Below are positions 17,212 to 26,475 of a stretch of DNA of 64,000 bases, in pieces. The notes under the pieces are model-generated. The model did not search any database. It had not been told where the DNA came from and saw only the letters and a program-made list of their open reading frames with translations. This stretch comes from Chloroflexota bacterium (GTDB taxonomy: Bacteria > Chloroflexota > Limnocylindria > Limnocylindrales > CSP1-4). The position numbers and the translations under genes were made by a program. Numbering within the stretch: the stretch's first letter is position 1; each line of letters opens with the position of its first letter. The stretch covers positions 1 through 64,000 of the forward strand of contig CANJLL010000011.1 in assembly GCA_947475545.1 (NCBI GenBank). The letters are read 5' to 3'.

Positions 17212-17526
17212 CTAGCCCTCGATCAGGAGATCCTCGCCATCCTGTGAGATGGCCCGGATCCGGATCGGCTCGGGGGGCGGACCGTCCAGCACCTCGCCGT
17301 TGCGCAGATCGAACCGACCCTTGTGGCAGCGGCAGGTCACGGTCGGGCCGGCAAGAGTGCCATTGGCCAGGGAGCAGCCGCGATGCGTGCACGCATCATC
17401 GAACGCGCGCAGCTTTCCGCCGACGTTGGCGACGGCAACCGCAGTCCCGTCGATGTCGACCGTCGCGATCTCGCCCGGACCGGGCGCCACCATGCGGATC
17501 CGAACCATCTGTGCGTCGCCGGCCAC
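17212..17526 (-). CDS. Rieske [2Fe-2S] ferredoxin
   Basis: This 104-residue soluble Rieske protein binds a cluster with CTHRGC and CRCHKGRFD (C-x-H-x16-C-x2-H). The rest is the usual small beta-barrel, as in ferredoxin components of dioxygenases and NirD-like proteins. GTG at 17526 sits 5 nt after GGGAGG; GTG at 17532 or ATG at 17508 are alternatives. A -10 TATGCT lies at 17562-17567. No oxygenase is adjacent, so its redox partner is unknown; it may be a general electron carrier. Confidence 0.88.
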   Translation of the reverse strand: MAGDAQMVRIRMVAPGPGEIATVDIDGTAVAVANVGGKLRAFDDACTHRGCSLANGTLAGPTVTCRCHKGRFDLRNGEVLDGPPPEPIRIRAISQDGEDLLIEG

Positions 17527-17658
17527 GGTCACCTCCCGATCTGCTGGATGTACTCCCGGGGAGCATAGACCGGAACCCGGGCGGGGACCGCACGTCACCC
17601 GGCCGCGGCCACTCGGGCGACGGGCACGCCGGCAGTTCCCAGGCCGAAGCCTCGGGGG

Positions 17659-17664
17659 TACCCT
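17659..17664 (+). promoter_or_regulatory. candidate -10 TACCCT for phosphoketolase operon
   Basis: TACCCT lies 38 nt before the phosphoketolase ATG, leaving a short leader that contains the GGAGG site. It matches the TANNNT form seen at many starts in this window. Confidence 0.3.
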
Positions 17665-17702
17665 CTGGGCACGGCTCCATGCCCGCCCGGAGGTCCTGCC
17701 CG

Positions 17703-20093
17703 ATGACGACTGTCACGCCATACCTGACCCCGGACGAGCTGGCGGGCCTCGACGCGTGGTGGCGGGCCGCCAATTACCTGTCCGTCGGCCAGATCTACCT
17801 GCTGGCCGATCCCCTCCTCCGCCGCCCCCTGGCCGCCGCCGACGTGAAGCCCCGCCTCCTGGGCCACTGGGGCACGTCGCCCGGCCTGAGCCTGGTCTAC
17901 GCACACATGAACCGCGCGATCCGGGCGCGAGACCTGAACGCGATCTACATCACCGGACCCGGCCACGGCGGGCCCGCGCTGGTGGCCAACGCCTTCCTCG
18001 AGGGCACCTGGTCCGAGGTGTATCCGGACATCACGCCGGACGAGGCCGGCCTGGCCCGCCTCTTCCGCCAGTTCAGCTTCCCGGGCGGCATCCCCAGCCA
18101 CGTGGCGCCCACCACGCCGGGCTCCATCCACGAGGGCGGCGAGCTGGGCTACGCGCTTGCGCACGCCTATGGCGCCGCATTCGATGCCCCCGAGCTGGTG
18201 GTCTGCTGCGTGATTGGCGACGGCGAGGCCGAGACGGGGCCGCTCGCCGCCAGCTGGCACTCGAACAAGTTCCTCGACCCCGTCCATGATGGCGCCGTCC
18301 TCCCGATCCTCCACCTCAACGGCTACAAGATCGCGAATCCGACCGTGCTGGCGCGCATCCCGGAGTCGGAGCTTCGGGCGCTCCTCGAGGGCTACGGGCA
18401 CGAGGTCCACATCGTCTCCGGCGACGATCCCGCCGCGGTGCACCAGGCGATGGCAAGGACGCTCGACGCCTGCCTCGACCGGATCGCGGAGATCCAGCTG
18501 ACGGCCCGGACGGCGGTTGCCGCGGGCGGGCGTGGCGCGCTGGAGCGACCCCATTGGCCGATGATCGTGCTCCGCACTCCCAAGGGCTGGACGGGGCCGG
18601 ACGTCGTGGACGGCAAGCAGGTCCAGGGGACATGGCGCTCGCACCAGGTCCCGCTCGACGATGTCCGCAACAACCCGGCACACCTCGTCGCCCTGGAGGC
18701 GTGGCTGCGCAGCTACCGTCCCGCCGAGCTGTTCGACGAGGCCGGCCGGCTCCGTGCCGAGATCGCGGCCCTGGCGCCGCGCGGCGACCGGCGCTTGAGC
18801 GCGAACCCGAGGGCCAACGGCGGCCAACTGCTCCGCGACCTCCGTCTCCCGGACTTCCGTGAGTACGGCGTCCCCGTCCCGGAGCCCGGCGCCACGTCGG
18901 CCGAGGCGACGCGCGTGCTGGGCGGCTGGCTGCGGGACGTCATCCGCGCCAACCCCAGCACGTTCCGCCTGTTCGGGCCGGACGAGACGGCCTCGAACCG
19001 GCTGGGCAGCGTCTTCGAGGCCACGGACCGTGCCTGGGTCGCGGAGCGGCTGCCCGGCGACGACCATCTCGCCCCGGACGGGCGCGTCATGGAGATCTTG
19101 TCCGAGCACCTCTGCCAGGGCTGGCTGGAGGGCTACCTCCTGACCGGCCGGCACGGCCTGTTCAACTGCTACGAGGCGTTCATCCACATCATCGACGCCA
19201 TGTTCAACCAGCATGCGAAGTGGCTGAAGGCCACTCGCGAGATCGGCTGGCGCCGGCCCATCGCCTCGCTCAACTACCTGCTCACCAGCCACGTCTGGCG
19301 CCAGGATCACAACGGATTCAGCCACCAGGACCCGGGCTTCATCGACCACGTGATGACCAAGAAGCCCGAGGTGGTCCGGGTCTACCTGCCGCCGGACGCC
19401 AACACGCTGCTGGCCGTCGCGGACGAGTGCCTGCGCAGCCGGAACCTCGTCAACGTCATCGTGGCGGGCAAGCAGCCGGGGCCCAACTGGCTGTCCATGG
19501 ACGCCGCGATCCGACACGTGGAGCGCGGGGCGGGCATCTGGGAGTGGGCCAGCACGGACCACGACGGCGCGCCCGACGTGGTCCTGGCCTGCGCCGGGGA
19601 CGTCCCCACCCTGGAGACCCTGGCGGCCGCGGACCTCCTGCGCCGCCATCTCCCGGAGCTGCGTGTCCGGGTCGTGAACGTCGTGGATCTCCAGCGCCTG
19701 ATGGACCAGCGCGAGACGCCCCACGGGCTCCCGGACAACGAGTTTGACGCGCTGTTCACGGTCGATCGGCCGGTGATCTTCGCCTACCACGGCTACCCGT
19801 TCCTGATCCACCGGCTCACCTACCGGCGCCACAACCACGACAACCTCCACGTCCGCGGTTACCGCGAGGAGGGCACGACCACCACGCCGTTCGACATGGT
19901 CATGCTCAACGACCTGGACCGCTACCACCTCGTGATCGATGTGATCGACCGGGTGCCTGGGCTGGCCGAGCGGGCCGGCGAGCTGCGCGAGCTGATGGTG
20001 GAGCGGCGCCTCGAGGCCCGGGCGTGGACCCGGGCCACCGGCGAGGACCTGCCCGAGGTCCGCGACTGGGCGTGGCAGGCCCGGCCGGCATGA
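17703..20093 (+). CDS. xfp: xylulose-5-phosphate/fructose-6-phosphate phosphoketolase
   Basis: At 796 residues this is a full-length thiamine-diphosphate phosphoketolase. It splits xylulose-5-P or fructose-6-P with phosphate to acetyl phosphate plus a C3 or C4 sugar phosphate. Family motifs include [54 protein letters not shown] and the TPP-binding [19 protein letters not shown]. The C-terminal domain has the [13 protein letters not shown] region. The stop overlaps the acetate kinase start (ATGA), so acetyl phosphate would pass directly to ATP synthesis. The GGAGG site is 9 nt upstream. Confidence 0.97.
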   Translation: MTTVTPYLTPDELAGLDAWWRAANYLSVGQIYLLADPLLRRPLAAADVKPRLLGHWGTSPGLSLVYAHMNRAIRARDLNAIYITGPGHGGPALVANAFLEGTWSEVYPDITPDEAGLARLFRQFSFPGGIPSHVAPTTPGSIHEGGELGYALAHAYGAAFDAPELVVCCVIGDGEAETGPLAASWHSNKFLDPVHDGAVLPILHLNGYKIANPTVLARIPESELRALLEGYGHEVHIVSGDDPAAVHQAMARTLDACLDRIAEIQLTARTAVAAGGRGALERPHWPMIVLRTPKGWTGPDVVDGKQVQGTWRSHQVPLDDVRNNPAHLVALEAWLRSYRPAELFDEAGRLRAEIAALAPRGDRRLSANPRANGGQLLRDLRLPDFREYGVPVPEPGATSAEATRVLGGWLRDVIRANPSTFRLFGPDETASNRLGSVFEATDRAWVAERLPGDDHLAPDGRVMEILSEHLCQGWLEGYLLTGRHGLFNCYEAFIHIIDAMFNQHAKWLKATREIGWRRPIASLNYLLTSHVWRQDHNGFSHQDPGFIDHVMTKKPEVVRVYLPPDANTLLAVADECLRSRNLVNVIVAGKQPGPNWLSMDAAIRHVERGAGIWEWASTDHDGAPDVVLACAGDVPTLETLAAADLLRRHLPELRVRVVNVVDLQRLMDQRETPHGLPDNEFDALFTVDRPVIFAYHGYPFLIHRLTYRRHNHDNLHVRGYREEGTTTTPFDMVMLNDLDRYHLVIDVIDRVPGLAERAGELRELMVERRLEARAWTRATGEDLPEVRDWAWQARPA

Positions 20094-21328
20094 GCGGGAC
20101 GACGGGACGCGGATCGGGCGCAGCCGGACCGGCGATCCACCCGGTCGGCGGACCCGTCCTGGTCTTCAACGCGGGGTCCAGCACGCTCAAGGCGTCCATC
20201 GTGGGCGTCACCCCGGAAGGCCGGCCGGCGCCCGCGCCGCTCGCAGCCCTGACCATCGAGTGGGGCAGCGACGCCAGCCGGGAGGCTGCCGTGACGGCCG
20301 GGGTCGATTCGGCGCTGGCCGGCCTGCGCGACCAGGGCGCCCAGCCGGCCGACTGTGTCGCCGTCGCCCACCGCGTGGTCCACGGCGGCGACGGGTTCCG
20401 CGCGCCGGCCATCGTCGATGAGGCCGCGATCCTCGCCATCGAGGCGCTCGCCCCGCTGGCCCCCCTCCACAACCCGGTCGCGGCCGCGACCATCCGGGCG
20501 GCGCGCGAGCGCCTGCCCACCCTCCCGCACGTGGCGGTCTTCGACACCGCGTTCCACGCCACCCTGCCCGAGGCGGCGTGGCGCTATCCCCTCCCCGCCG
20601 ACTGGGAGTCGTGGGGGATCCGCCGATATGGGTTCCACGGGCTCTCCGTGGCATGGGCGGTGGAGCGGGCGGCGGCGCTCCTCGGGCGCCCGGCGGGCGA
20701 CCTGTCCCTGGTCGTGGCGCACCTGGGCAGCGGCTGCTCGGTCACGGCGGTGGAACGCGGCCGCTCGGCGTGGACATCGATGGGGATGACGCCACTGGAG
20801 GGCCTGATGATGGGGACGCGGGCGGGATCCGTGGACCCAGGCATCCTCCTTGCCGTGCTGCGCGACGGACGACGGACCCTGGGGGCGCTGGCCGAAGACC
20901 TCGATCACCGGTCGGGCCTCCTCGGCGTGTCGGGATCCGCTGCCGGGATGCGGGAGTTGGAGATCTCGGCCGGCGGCGGGGACGAACGGGCCGCCCTGGC
21001 CATCGCCATGTTCGTGGACCGGGCCGCGGCCGGGATTGCCGCAGCGGCCACGGCGCTGCCACGGCTGGATGCCCTGGTGTTCACCGGCGGGATCGGCGAG
21101 CACGCGCGCGACGTGTGCGCAGCCATCATCGGGCGCCTCCGGGTCCTGGCCGTACCGCAGATGCCCGATGACCGGCGCGAGAATCCAGGCGCGGATACGG
21201 TGCTCGCCGACACCGGGCGTCCAGGCGTGCCGGTGGTGCTCCGCGTTTTGGCCCGCGAAGACGTGGTCGCGGCACGGGCGGCGCTCCGGCTCGCGAGACC
21301 AGGCCATCCGTTGGGCGGGCAGGCGTGA
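20090..21328 (+). CDS. ackA: acetate kinase
   Basis: This 412-residue acetate kinase transfers phosphate from acetyl phosphate to ADP. It shows [15 protein letters not shown] (N-terminal phosphate loop), [62 protein letters not shown] and [12 protein letters not shown]. All fit the ASKHA-fold acetokinase family. An N-terminal extension of about 20 residues precedes the core. It is coupled to phosphoketolase by an ATGA overlap and to the chromate-transporter gene by a GTGA overlap, making a three-gene operon. Confidence 0.95.
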   Translation: MSGTTGRGSGAAGPAIHPVGGPVLVFNAGSSTLKASIVGVTPEGRPAPAPLAALTIEWGSDASREAAVTAGVDSALAGLRDQGAQPADCVAVAHRVVHGGDGFRAPAIVDEAAILAIEALAPLAPLHNPVAAATIRAARERLPTLPHVAVFDTAFHATLPEAAWRYPLPADWESWGIRRYGFHGLSVAWAVERAAALLGRPAGDLSLVVAHLGSGCSVTAVERGRSAWTSMGMTPLEGLMMGTRAGSVDPGILLAVLRDGRRTLGALAEDLDHRSGLLGVSGSAAGMRELEISAGGGDERAALAIAMFVDRAAAGIAAAATALPRLDALVFTGGIGEHARDVCAAIIGRLRVLAVPQMPDDRRENPGADTVLADTGRPGVPVVLRVLAREDVVAARAALRLARPGHPLGGQA

Positions 21329-22557
21329 GCGAGGCACTCGGTGGGCGGCCGTCGGCGGGCACCCCCGGTGAGGTCTTCCGGGCCGCCCTGGCCCTCGGCC
21401 TGACGTCCTTCGGCGGGCCGGTCGCCCACATCGGCTACTTCCGGCGCGAGTACGTCGAGCGCCGACACTGGCTGGGCGATGCCGCGTTCGCGGACCTCGT
21501 CGCCCTCGCGCAACTCCTCCCCGGGCCGGCCAGCAGCCAGCTGGGCATCGCCATCGGGGCGCGGCGCGCCGGGATCGCCGGCGGGGTCGCCGCATGGCTG
21601 GGCTTCACCCTGCCGTCGGCGCTGCTCCTGCTGGGGTTCGGTCTCGTGCTGTCCGCGGCCGACCTCGCATCGGCGGGCTGGGTCCACGGGCTCAAGGTGG
21701 CCGCTGTGGCGGTCGTCGCGCAGGCGATCTGGGCGATGGGCCGCACGCTTGCGCCGGACCGGCCGCGCCTCGCCATCGCAGCCGTCGCGGCAATCGTCTC
21801 CCTGGTCTGGGCGTCGTCCGCCGCCCAGCTGGTCCTGATCGCGGCGGGCGCCATCGCCGGCCGCCTCGCCCTGTCACCGCCGGCCGGCTCCATGGCAGGC
21901 CCAGGCTGGACCGCGATCTCCCGGCGAGCGGGCCTGGGCTTCCTTGGCGCGTACGCCATCCTGCTCGTCGTCCTTCCCGTGGCGGTGGGTGGAAGAGCCG
22001 GCCTCGCCTCGCTCTTCTCCGCGTTCTACGTCGCCGGCGCCCTGGTCTTCGGCGGTGGGCACGTGGTCCTGCCGCTACTCCACGGCACGGTGGTCGAGCC
22101 CGGCTGGGTGACCAACGGAGAGTTCCTGGCGGGCTACGGTGCCGCACAGGCGGTCCCGGGCCCACTGTTCACGGTGGCGGCGTTCCTGGGCGCCGTCGCG
22201 GTGGTGCCCAGTGCAACGGGCGTGACCGCCATCGCAGCGACGCCCGGCGGGATCCCGGGCGCGGGCGTCGCGCTCGCGGGGATCTTTCTCCCGTCGTTCC
22301 TGCTGGTCTTCGGGACCCTGCCGTTCTGGGATCGGCTGCGCCGCTCACCGGGGTTCCGGAGGGCGCTCGCGGGGACCAACGCGGTCGTGGTCGGGATCCT
22401 GGTCGCGGCGTTCTGGGACCCGATCTGGACGGGCGCTGTGCGCGGTCCAATCGACGTCGCGGTCGCCGGCATCGGCCTGGCGCTCCTGCTGACGCGGCGC
22501 GTGCCGCCGATCGTCGTGGTGGGCCTCGCGGCCTGCGCGGGACAGTTGCTGGGATAG
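21325..22557 (+). CDS. chrA: ChrA-type chromate transporter (two-domain)
   Basis: The 410-residue protein has two homologous CHR halves. The first has LGLTSFGGPVAHIGYFRREYVERRHWL and LLPGPASSQLGIAIGARRAG; the second has YVAGALVFGGGHVVLPLLHG and GYGAAQAVPGPLFTVAAFLG. ChrA proteins export chromate, with sulfate as a related anion; here specificity is unproven. Why it is coupled (GTGA overlap) to phosphoketolase and acetate kinase is not obvious; export of another anion is possible. It is the last gene of the operon. Confidence 0.88.
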   Translation: MSEALGGRPSAGTPGEVFRAALALGLTSFGGPVAHIGYFRREYVERRHWLGDAAFADLVALAQLLPGPASSQLGIAIGARRAGIAGGVAAWLGFTLPSALLLLGFGLVLSAADLASAGWVHGLKVAAVAVVAQAIWAMGRTLAPDRPRLAIAAVAAIVSLVWASSAAQLVLIAAGAIAGRLALSPPAGSMAGPGWTAISRRAGLGFLGAYAILLVVLPVAVGGRAGLASLFSAFYVAGALVFGGGHVVLPLLHGTVVEPGWVTNGEFLAGYGAAQAVPGPLFTVAAFLGAVAVVPSATGVTAIAATPGGIPGAGVALAGIFLPSFLLVFGTLPFWDRLRRSPGFRRALAGTNAVVVGILVAAFWDPIWTGAVRGPIDVAVAGIGLALLLTRRVPPIVVVGLAACAGQLLG

Positions 22558-22658
22558 CCGCGCCGCGCGTGTCGGGCCGTCCGGCGAGGCCACGCGCCGG
22601 GTACCCTTGATCGCCGGCCGGCTGACGGCCCGCGGCCAGGACGAGCATGGGAGGGACG

Positions 22659-23615
22659 ATGACCGACGCCCTGGTGGGCAGCGCATTCGCCCTGGCCAGT
22701 GCCGCCTCCTACGCCGCCATGTACTTCCTCGTGCGGGCGGGCGTCCGCAAGTCCGACGTCGACGGCGGCGCCTTCGTCACGACCGTCGTCAACGCGCTGC
22801 TGCTGGGTGGCGCGGTCGTCATCCTGACCCTCACCGGCCACCCGTTTGCCTGGGACCTGCGCGCGCTGGCGTGGTTCGCCGTCGCCGGGCTGCTCGGCAC
22901 CTTCACGGGGCGAGTCTTCATGCTGGCAGGCCTGCGCCGAATCGGGCCGGTGCGCACGGCAGCCATCGTCAACACGGCGCCGGTCCTGACGATCGGGATC
23001 AGCGTCCTGGTCCTCGGCGAGGTGCTCTCCGGCGTGGGCGTCGTCGCCGCAGCGCTGGTCCTGACCGGCCTCGCCCTGCTCGGCTCCGACGCCTTTCGAA
23101 CCGCCGACCCGACACGGGCGAGGGACGGCGGGCAAGCCGCCGCGGCCTCGGGGACGCCAGGCCTGGACCGGACGACGCCGGCCGTCTGGGGCCTCCTGCT
23201 CTCCACCCTGTCGGCGCTCTCCTTCGGGAGCGCCCGGATTGCCCGCCGGGTGGGCTTCGGGTTCATGCCCGACCCGCTGGCCGGCGCCATGGTCGGTGCG
23301 ACGGCCGGCATCCTGGGGAATCTCCTCCTCCAGGTCCTCCAGGGCCGGGTCCGGTCGGTGGTCCTGACCAGCTTCCGCGACGTCCGGCCGGCGCTCTGGG
23401 CAGCCGGGACGTGCTCCACGCTGGGCCTGCTCTTCTTCTTCACGGCGCTCCAGTTCGCGCCGCTCTCACACGTCGCGGTGGTCTCGGCCTCGGAGACGGT
23501 GATCACCATGCTCCTCAGTCGCGTCCTGTTCCCGCAGCGCGAGCACCTGTCACCACGCGTCCTGGTCGCGGCGGCCTGCGTGTTCGGCGCCGGGGTGCTG
23601 ATCTCGCTGGGCTGA
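22659..23615 (+). CDS. EamA/DMT family transporter
   Basis: The 318-residue membrane protein has about ten helices in two EamA halves. The first has ALASAASYAAMYFLVRAGVRK and RRIGPVRTAAIVNTAPVLTI; the second has LSTLSALSFGSARIARR and the closing LFPQREHLSPRVLVAAACVFGAGVLI. These drug/metabolite transporters export small metabolites; the substrate is unknown. ATG at 22659 is 4 nt after GGGAGGG and is preferred over the in-frame ATG at 22647. A candidate -10 TACCCT lies at 22602-22607. Confidence 0.85.
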   Translation: MTDALVGSAFALASAASYAAMYFLVRAGVRKSDVDGGAFVTTVVNALLLGGAVVILTLTGHPFAWDLRALAWFAVAGLLGTFTGRVFMLAGLRRIGPVRTAAIVNTAPVLTIGISVLVLGEVLSGVGVVAAALVLTGLALLGSDAFRTADPTRARDGGQAAAASGTPGLDRTTPAVWGLLLSTLSALSFGSARIARRVGFGFMPDPLAGAMVGATAGILGNLLLQVLQGRVRSVVLTSFRDVRPALWAAGTCSTLGLLFFFTALQFAPLSHVAVVSASETVITMLLSRVLFPQREHLSPRVLVAAACVFGAGVLISLG

Positions 23616-23650
23616 TCCGGGCGCAGCCCCTTCGACACCGCCCCGGCGGA

Positions 23651-23666
23651 GGCGACCCGCGTCGCC
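23651..23666. terminator. hairpin between convergent EamA and toastrack genes
   Basis: GGCGAC-CCGC-GTCGCC forms a 6-bp stem in the 61-bp gap between two convergent genes. There is no T tract, so this is a weak bidirectional terminator call. Confidence 0.3.
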
Positions 23667-23676
23667 GGGCCAATGG

Positions 23677-24648
23677 TCAGCCGACGCGCACCGAACCCAC
23701 CCCGCCCTGGATGTCGATGTCGACGCGGTTCGCGGCCGCCTCCCAATCGGGCGAGGCGTACCCGTCCACGGTGCGGGGGAATCGCGCTTCATCCACGACC
23801 ACCGAACCCAGCGCGATCTGCATCCGGATCCTCGCGGCCACGCCCTGCGGCACCTCGATGGCGAGGGACGCGGCGCCGGTCTCGGCCATGACGACGGTCC
23901 GCCCGGCGGCAGCCGGCAACTGCAGGCGCGTCTCGCTGGCGCCCATCCTGAGATCCAGGCGCTGCAGCTGAAGGTCGGTCAGGTCCAGGACCGCCCGCGC
24001 CGCACCCATCTCCACGCGCAAGTCCAGCGGGACCTCGCCGGTCAGCCCGAGGCGCCAGTCCAGCGGCCGGTCCCAGCCGACCCAGCCACCCGCAACGTCT
24101 GGCTGCAGGGCCACGCTGCCGGATCCATCCCGGGTGACCCGGATGCCGCCGGTGCCGGTTCCCGACGCGAGCGCGCCACCGGGCCCCCGGGTGACCGCGA
24201 GCTGGCCGGCCCCAAACCGGAGCGCGACCATGGCGTGCTGTGCCCCAGCCAGCGGCAGGCTCACCGTCTCGGAGGGAACGGCACGGCCGGGCCAGACGGC
24301 GGCGACGAGGAACCAGGCCCCGATGCCGATCGGGATCAGCGGCCACCAGTGGCTGACCAGGTCCCCGGGCGAGACGGCCAGGCGCCCGGTGGTGCTCATC
24401 AGCAGCACAAACCCGACCCCGATCCAGGCGATGGGCCAGACGCGCCACCACGAGCCCGCCCAGTGCCGGGGACCCCACGCGACGGACGAGGCCAACATGC
24501 CCAGGCCGACCAGCATCACGAACATCGGCCACGCCTTTCCCCAGCTGAGGCCCGCGTAGTCGCGCACGAGGAAGATCGTGCCGAGGCCCATGAGCCAGGC
24601 GGCCGCCACCAGTGCCCCACCACGAGGCCGGCCGGCCATGCCGGTCAC
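23677..24648 (-). CDS. LiaF-like membrane protein with toastrack domain
   Basis: The 323-residue protein has four short N-terminal membrane helices (about residues 10-30, 40-58, 68-85, 98-118) of the DUF5668/LiaI-LiaF type, then a beta-rich C-terminal domain of the toastrack (DUF4097-like) kind with regularly spaced hydrophobic strands such as LRVEMGAARAVLDLTDLQLQ. LiaF-like proteins modulate envelope-stress two-component systems, and toastrack domains occur in PspC-linked systems. Its GTG start overlaps the stop of the PspC gene (GTGA). It is the last gene of a three-gene operon. Confidence 0.75.
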   Translation of the reverse strand: MTGMAGRPRGGALVAAAWLMGLGTIFLVRDYAGLSWGKAWPMFVMLVGLGMLASSVAWGPRHWAGSWWRVWPIAWIGVGFVLLMSTTGRLAVSPGDLVSHWWPLIPIGIGAWFLVAAVWPGRAVPSETVSLPLAGAQHAMVALRFGAGQLAVTRGPGGALASGTGTGGIRVTRDGSGSVALQPDVAGGWVGWDRPLDWRLGLTGEVPLDLRVEMGAARAVLDLTDLQLQRLDLRMGASETRLQLPAAAGRTVVMAETGAASLAIEVPQGVAARIRMQIALGSVVVDEARFPRTVDGYASPDWEAAANRVDIDIQGGVGSVRVG

Positions 24649-25277
24649 GCGCCGCCGCCCGGCCTGCCGGCCGGTCCGCCCCCGGCTCCTCCGCCGCCGC
24701 GGTCACCGCCGCGCCCGCCGAAGGAGAAGACCAGCATGCCGACGCCGATGGCGAGCAGCAGGAACGGCCAGACTCGGTCGAAATCGATCTCCGGCACGTA
24801 CTCGCGCAGGAGGAACCAGGCGCCCAGGAGGATCAGCACGACCCCCACCACAACGCCGCCCCGCCCGGGCCCGTGCTGGGCCCGGCGGGCCTCCCGCGCC
24901 GCCCGGCGCTGGGCGCGCACCTGGGAGCGAAGCTGCGACGTGGTCGGGCCCGGTGCGCTGGCCCAGCCCGAGGGCCCTGGACTCGGGGCTGCCCCGGGGA
25001 CAGGCTGGCTGGCCGGATCCGTGGGAGCCGGCGCCCCGAACCCGTAGGCAACACCCGCGGGCGGCGGCATCGGCGAGAAGCCTCCGAGGTCCTCCTCCTC
25101 GGGGACCACGATCGCCATGATGATGTAGATCACGAGGAAAACGCCGCTGCTGGCGACGATCAGCAGGGCCCAGATGATGCGCACGAGGGACGGGTCGAGA
25201 CCCATCCGCTCGGCGAGGCCGCCGGCGACGCCAGCGACCACGCGGTCGTCGACCGAGCGATAGAGCCGATCGTTCAC
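24645..25277 (-). CDS. PspC domain protein with C-terminal LiaI-like helices
   Basis: The 210-residue protein starts with a PspC domain: RLYRSVDDRVVAGVAGGLAE, then LDPSLVRIIWALLIVASSG and the helix ending IIMAIVVPEEED (residues 1-60). A Pro/Ala linker and an Arg-rich segment (RSQVRAQRRAAREARRAQ) follow. The C-terminus has two more helices (GVVLILLGAWFLL; FLLLAIGVGMLVFSF) and a Gly-rich tail. PspC proteins sense or relay membrane stress. The GTG at 25277 has GGAGG 6 nt upstream and overlaps the stop of the upstream gene (GTGA). Confidence 0.82.
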   Translation of the reverse strand: MNDRLYRSVDDRVVAGVAGGLAERMGLDPSLVRIIWALLIVASSGVFLVIYIIMAIVVPEEEDLGGFSPMPPPAGVAYGFGAPAPTDPASQPVPGAAPSPGPSGWASAPGPTTSQLRSQVRAQRRAAREARRAQHGPGRGGVVVGVVLILLGAWFLLREYVPEIDFDRVWPFLLLAIGVGMLVFSFGGRGGDRGGGGAGGGPAGRPGGGA

Positions 25278-26221
25278 CTGCAGCCTCCAGTCGGATCCAG
25301 GTTGAAGCCGCCGAGATTGACCGAGACGTCCAGGCGGATCAACGGCCCACTCCCGGACCGGGTCCATACATCGCCACTCCGGCTCAGGCCGCGCTCGGCG
25401 AGGTTGGTCCCCGACAGGCTCTCCTGGGTGATCCTGAACTGCAGCTGGACGTCCGACGGGACGCACAGGTCGATCCCCCCGGCGTTGGCGCCGACGGCGC
25501 CGTCGACCGGACCGGCGAGGGTGAGGGCGACCCGTCCGGCATTCGCCTTGGCGTCGAGGCGGCTGATCGTCGCGCCGTTGGCAAGGAGGATCAGGTTGCC
25601 GGCGTTGACGTCGAGCCGGAGGCCCGCGAGGTGGCTGCCCGCCAGGTCCAGTGTCGCGTTGCCCGCGTTGACGCTGGCCTCGACGGAGGTGACCTGATCG
25701 CGCGGGAGGACGACCTTCCAGTCCTGGCCCTGGGTCCCGCCCCTTGGCGTGGTGACCTCGAGCCGGGTACCACCGGCGCTGACGACGGGCGGGCTGCCCC
25801 GGTACGCGGCACCCACGCTCCAGCCGTCGCCCGCCTGGGTGGTCACGTCCAGCGTCCCGCAGTTCAACGAGAACACCGCCGAGGCGCCCGAGGCGAGCAT
25901 CCCCGACTTCGTCTCCCGCGTGAGCGCCTGCGATCCCGCGGGGAAGCAGGTGTCACCGCTGATGACCATGCTGCCCGCGCCAGCGCTCGCGCCGCCGGCG
26001 AGTGTCCCGACCACGGCGGCGGCCAGCACGGTCCCCAGGATGGCGAACCGCGTCCGCGAGACCAGGATCGCCACCCCTGCCGCGATGATCGCCAGCGGCC
26101 AGAGGCGCCCGACGCCACCCAGCGCCGACGCATCGATCAGCCCCGTGCGGTCGGCCAGCGGGATGCCGCCCAAGAGCAGGAAGAAGAGACCCCAGAAGAG
26201 GGATCCGCGGTGCACGCGCAC
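25274..26221 (-). CDS. LiaF-like membrane protein with extracytoplasmic toastrack domain
   Basis: First gene of the PspC operon, 315 residues. Three N-terminal hydrophobic segments (SLFWGLFFLLLGGIPLA; LWPLAIIAAGVAILV; FAILGTVLAAAVVGTL) are followed by a repetitive beta-domain: VEASVNAGNATLDLAG, LRLDVNAGNLILLANG, LDAKANAGRVALTLAG. The recurring (V/A)NAG strand-turn repeat is the toastrack/adhesin-like pattern. Four Cys could form disulfides outside the membrane. It probably senses or scaffolds envelope stress with its partners. GTG start with GGAGG 6 nt upstream. Confidence 0.72.
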   Translation of the reverse strand: MRVHRGSLFWGLFFLLLGGIPLADRTGLIDASALGGVGRLWPLAIIAAGVAILVSRTRFAILGTVLAAAVVGTLAGGASAGAGSMVISGDTCFPAGSQALTRETKSGMLASGASAVFSLNCGTLDVTTQAGDGWSVGAAYRGSPPVVSAGGTRLEVTTPRGGTQGQDWKVVLPRDQVTSVEASVNAGNATLDLAGSHLAGLRLDVNAGNLILLANGATISRLDAKANAGRVALTLAGPVDGAVGANAGGIDLCVPSDVQLQFRITQESLSGTNLAERGLSRSGDVWTRSGSGPLIRLDVSVNLGGFNLDPTGGCR

Positions 26222-26475
26222 GATCGACCTCCATCCCTACCCGTGGGAGATCCCCTGGCCGTCCCGCGGGTGCAAGCCGCGACGTGGTCGCGCGGCACGC
26301 GGGCGGTGTTCAATCGCAAGCATGGCACCGCAGGTCAACCGGGGACGCTGCCATCCGGCCCGACCTTCCGGGTCCGTCGAACCATGCCCGAGCCTGGATC
26401 GGCCGCGGGGGACCGCGAGGCCGGTCGGGTAGAGTTGCAAGGGCCAAGTTGGGCCGCGAACGGGAGTCCACCACC

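Noticed and set aside
17595-19928. 777-aa minus-strand ORF opposite phosphoketolase
   Set aside because: It is antisense to a complete, recognisable xfp gene and has no domain; high G+C leaves few stops in that frame.
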